From assembly GCA_015066325.1 (NCBI GenBank), contig SVOP01000010.1, positions 1-32,392 of the forward strand: DNA of 32,392 bases, written 5' to 3'. Shown here piece after piece: positions 31,256 to 32,392 of the stretch. How positions within the stretch are numbered: the first letter of the stretch is position 1; every line of letters starts with the position of its first letter. The notes beneath the pieces are model-generated. The model searched no databases. It was not told the origin of the DNA and was given only the letters and a program-made list of their open reading frames with translations. The DNA is from Oscillospiraceae bacterium. GTDB lineage: Bacteria; Bacillota; Clostridia; Oscillospirales; Acutalibacteraceae. The position numbers and the translations under genes are program-made.

Positions 31256-32392
31256 ATGATAAGAATTAACGAAATTAAAATGCCTTTGGGTGCAACTGAA
31301 GAAGACGTTAAAGCTGTAACGGCTAAGGCATTGAAAATCAAAGAAAATGATATAAAATCATTCACTCTTGCAAGGCGCTCCATTGACTCTCGCAAGAAAG
31401 ATAACATTACACTTGTTTACTCGGTAGAAATCGAAACAGACCTTGACGAAGAAAAAATTGTTGCTCCATTCCCGCAAAACAAGGCCTTTGTCACGCAGAA
31501 ATATGAATACACTCTTCCTCAGGCGAAAAGGAATTTTCCCTTAAGACCTGTTGTTGTCGGTTTTGGTCCTGCAGGTATGTTTGCTTCATTAATTCTTGCA
31601 AAAGCTGGGCTTAACCCCATTGTTTTAGAGCGTGGCTCTGCAGTTGAAGAAAGAACAAGCGAAGTTAACCGTTTCTGGACCGAGCGTGTTCTCAACACAA
31701 ACTCCAATGTTCAGTTTGGTGAGGGCGGTGCAGGCACTTTCTCTGATGGTAAGCTGACAACGGGCATCAAAGACGGAAGGTGCAGAGAAGTGTTTCTTCG
31801 CTTTGCAGAATTTGGTGCACCTGAAGAAATTCTTTATTCCGCAACACCTCATATTGGTACAGATAAGCTTAAAACAGTGGTTAAAAATCTTCGTAATGAG
31901 GTTATACATCTCGGCGGTGAAATCAAATTCAACACTCAGTTAGTTGACATTATAACCGCTAACGGATTTGTTCAGGGTATTACCTATAAAAACCCTGACG
32001 GTACAACAACTGATATTGAAACCGACGCGCTCATTCTTGCTATCGGACACTCTGCAAGAGATACTTTTGAGCTTGTTTACAGAAAGGGTCTTGAAATTAT
32101 TCAGAAGCCATTTTCCGTCGGCACAAGAATCGAGCATCCTCAAGAGCATATTAATAAAGCTCAATACGGTTCTTTGTGGAATTCACCCCTGCTCCCTGCG
32201 GCTGATTATAAATTGGCTTGTCACCCAAAGCATGGCAGAGGTCTTTACACATTCTGTATGTGCCCCGGTGGTACAGTTGTTGCTGCATCCTCAGAGGAAG
32301 GCGAAATGGTTGTTAACGGAATGAGCGAATATGCCCGTGATAAAGAAAACGCAAACTGCGCATTACTTGTTGGCATTGAGCCACCCTTTGAA
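31256..32392 (+). CDS. FAD-dependent dehydrogenase-like protein (COG2509 type), cut by the right edge
   Basis: An open frame of 379 codons with no stop before the window end, so it is missing from the ORF track. The start MIRINEIKMPLGATEED lies 9 nt after the previous stop, with AAGGAC as ribosome binding site. An N-terminal domain of about 95 residues precedes the FAD motif VVGFGPAGMFASLILAKAG and the very characteristic SNVQFGEGGAGTFSDGKLTT. It then reads AIGHSARDTFELVYRKG and FSVGTRIEHPQEHIN. This matches the widespread COG2509 flavoproteins, which have no settled function. The family is usually over 500 residues, so perhaps three quarters is visible. Confidence 0.92.
   Translation, partial: MIRINEIKMPLGATEEDVKAVTAKALKIKENDIKSFTLARRSIDSRKKDNITLVYSVEIETDLDEEKIVAPFPQNKAFVTQKYEYTLPQAKRNFPLRPVVVGFGPAGMFASLILAKAGLNPIVLERGSAVEERTSEVNRFWTERVLNTNSNVQFGEGGAGTFSDGKLTTGIKDGRCREVFLRFAEFGAPEEILYSATPHIGTDKLKTVVKNLRNEVIHLGGEIKFNTQLVDIITANGFVQGITYKNPDGTTTDIETDALILAIGHSARDTFELVYRKGLEIIQKPFSVGTRIEHPQEHINKAQYGSLWNSPLLPAADYKLACHPKHGRGLYTFCMCPGGTVVAASSEEGEMVVNGMSEYARDKENANCALLVGIEPPFE

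Noticed and set aside
31177-32164. Minus-strand ORFs at 31177-31407, 31519-31707, 31625-31909 and 31940-32164, and the plus-strand ORF at 31968-32324
   Set aside because: All are shadows of the flavoprotein gene at 31256 onward, which shows clear FAD motifs in its own frame but is cut by the window edge.

Overview
The window looks like the chromosome of a spore-forming, AT-rich (judged by eye) Gram-positive bacterium of the class Clostridia, most likely an Oscillospiraceae/Ruminococcaceae-type gut anaerobe. The reasons are the sporulation genes (spoVM, ytfJ/gerW, a DacF-type carboxypeptidase), the Firmicutes-specific block yicC-remA-gmk-rpoZ-priA-def-fmt-rsmB-rlmN-prpC-prkC-rsgA-spoVM, strong AGGAGG-type ribosome binding sites and many TTG/GTG starts. 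The genus is an inference.

Layout. (i) 1-331 is the 5'-truncated end of an RHS/YD-repeat gene on the minus strand that runs off the left edge. Its upstream end dissolves into a cluster of short GGGACGGTT-core repeats (332-523). No gene is visible from 332 to 598, and a UUCG-loop terminator lies at 599-622. (ii) 630-26591 is one minus-strand block of about 26 kb, read from right to left: cdaA-cdaR-VCBS lipoprotein-response regulator-histidine kinase-yqhQ-prmC-M50 protease-scpA-scpB-DUF2953-ytfJ-dacF-rluB-yicC-remA-gmk-rpoZ-priA-def-fmt-yugP-rsmB-rlmN-prpC-prkC-rsgA-spoVM. Gaps are between overlap and 84 bp. A good sigma-A-type promoter lies before cdaA, and a weaker candidate lies before yugP. 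(iii) 26661-29852 is a second minus-strand unit: aspartate-type aminotransferase-ispF-DUF3343-cysteine desulfurase-like enzyme, with its own strong promoter. (iv) 30044-32392 is a divergent plus-strand unit with two flavoproteins, the second cut by the right edge.

The long block joins c-di-AMP synthesis, envelope sensing, chromosome condensation (ScpAB), release-factor and rRNA modification, replication restart, N-terminal formyl-methionine handling, and a Ser/Thr kinase/phosphatase pair, and it ends with spore-coat assembly.

The tiny spoVM gene (25 codons, GTG start) and the edge-truncated flavoprotein gene are absent from the ORF track. Several ORF-track starts (yugP, fmt, gmk, cdaR, DUF3343, histidine kinase) are moved here because ribosome binding sites and family N-termini point to internal starts. 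I found no clearly new multi-gene system. The most unusual signals are the repeat cluster that cuts the RHS gene, two hairpins that bury ribosome binding sites (before DUF3343 and dacF), and the lipoprotein/two-component cassette placed where glmM normally follows cdaA-cdaR.
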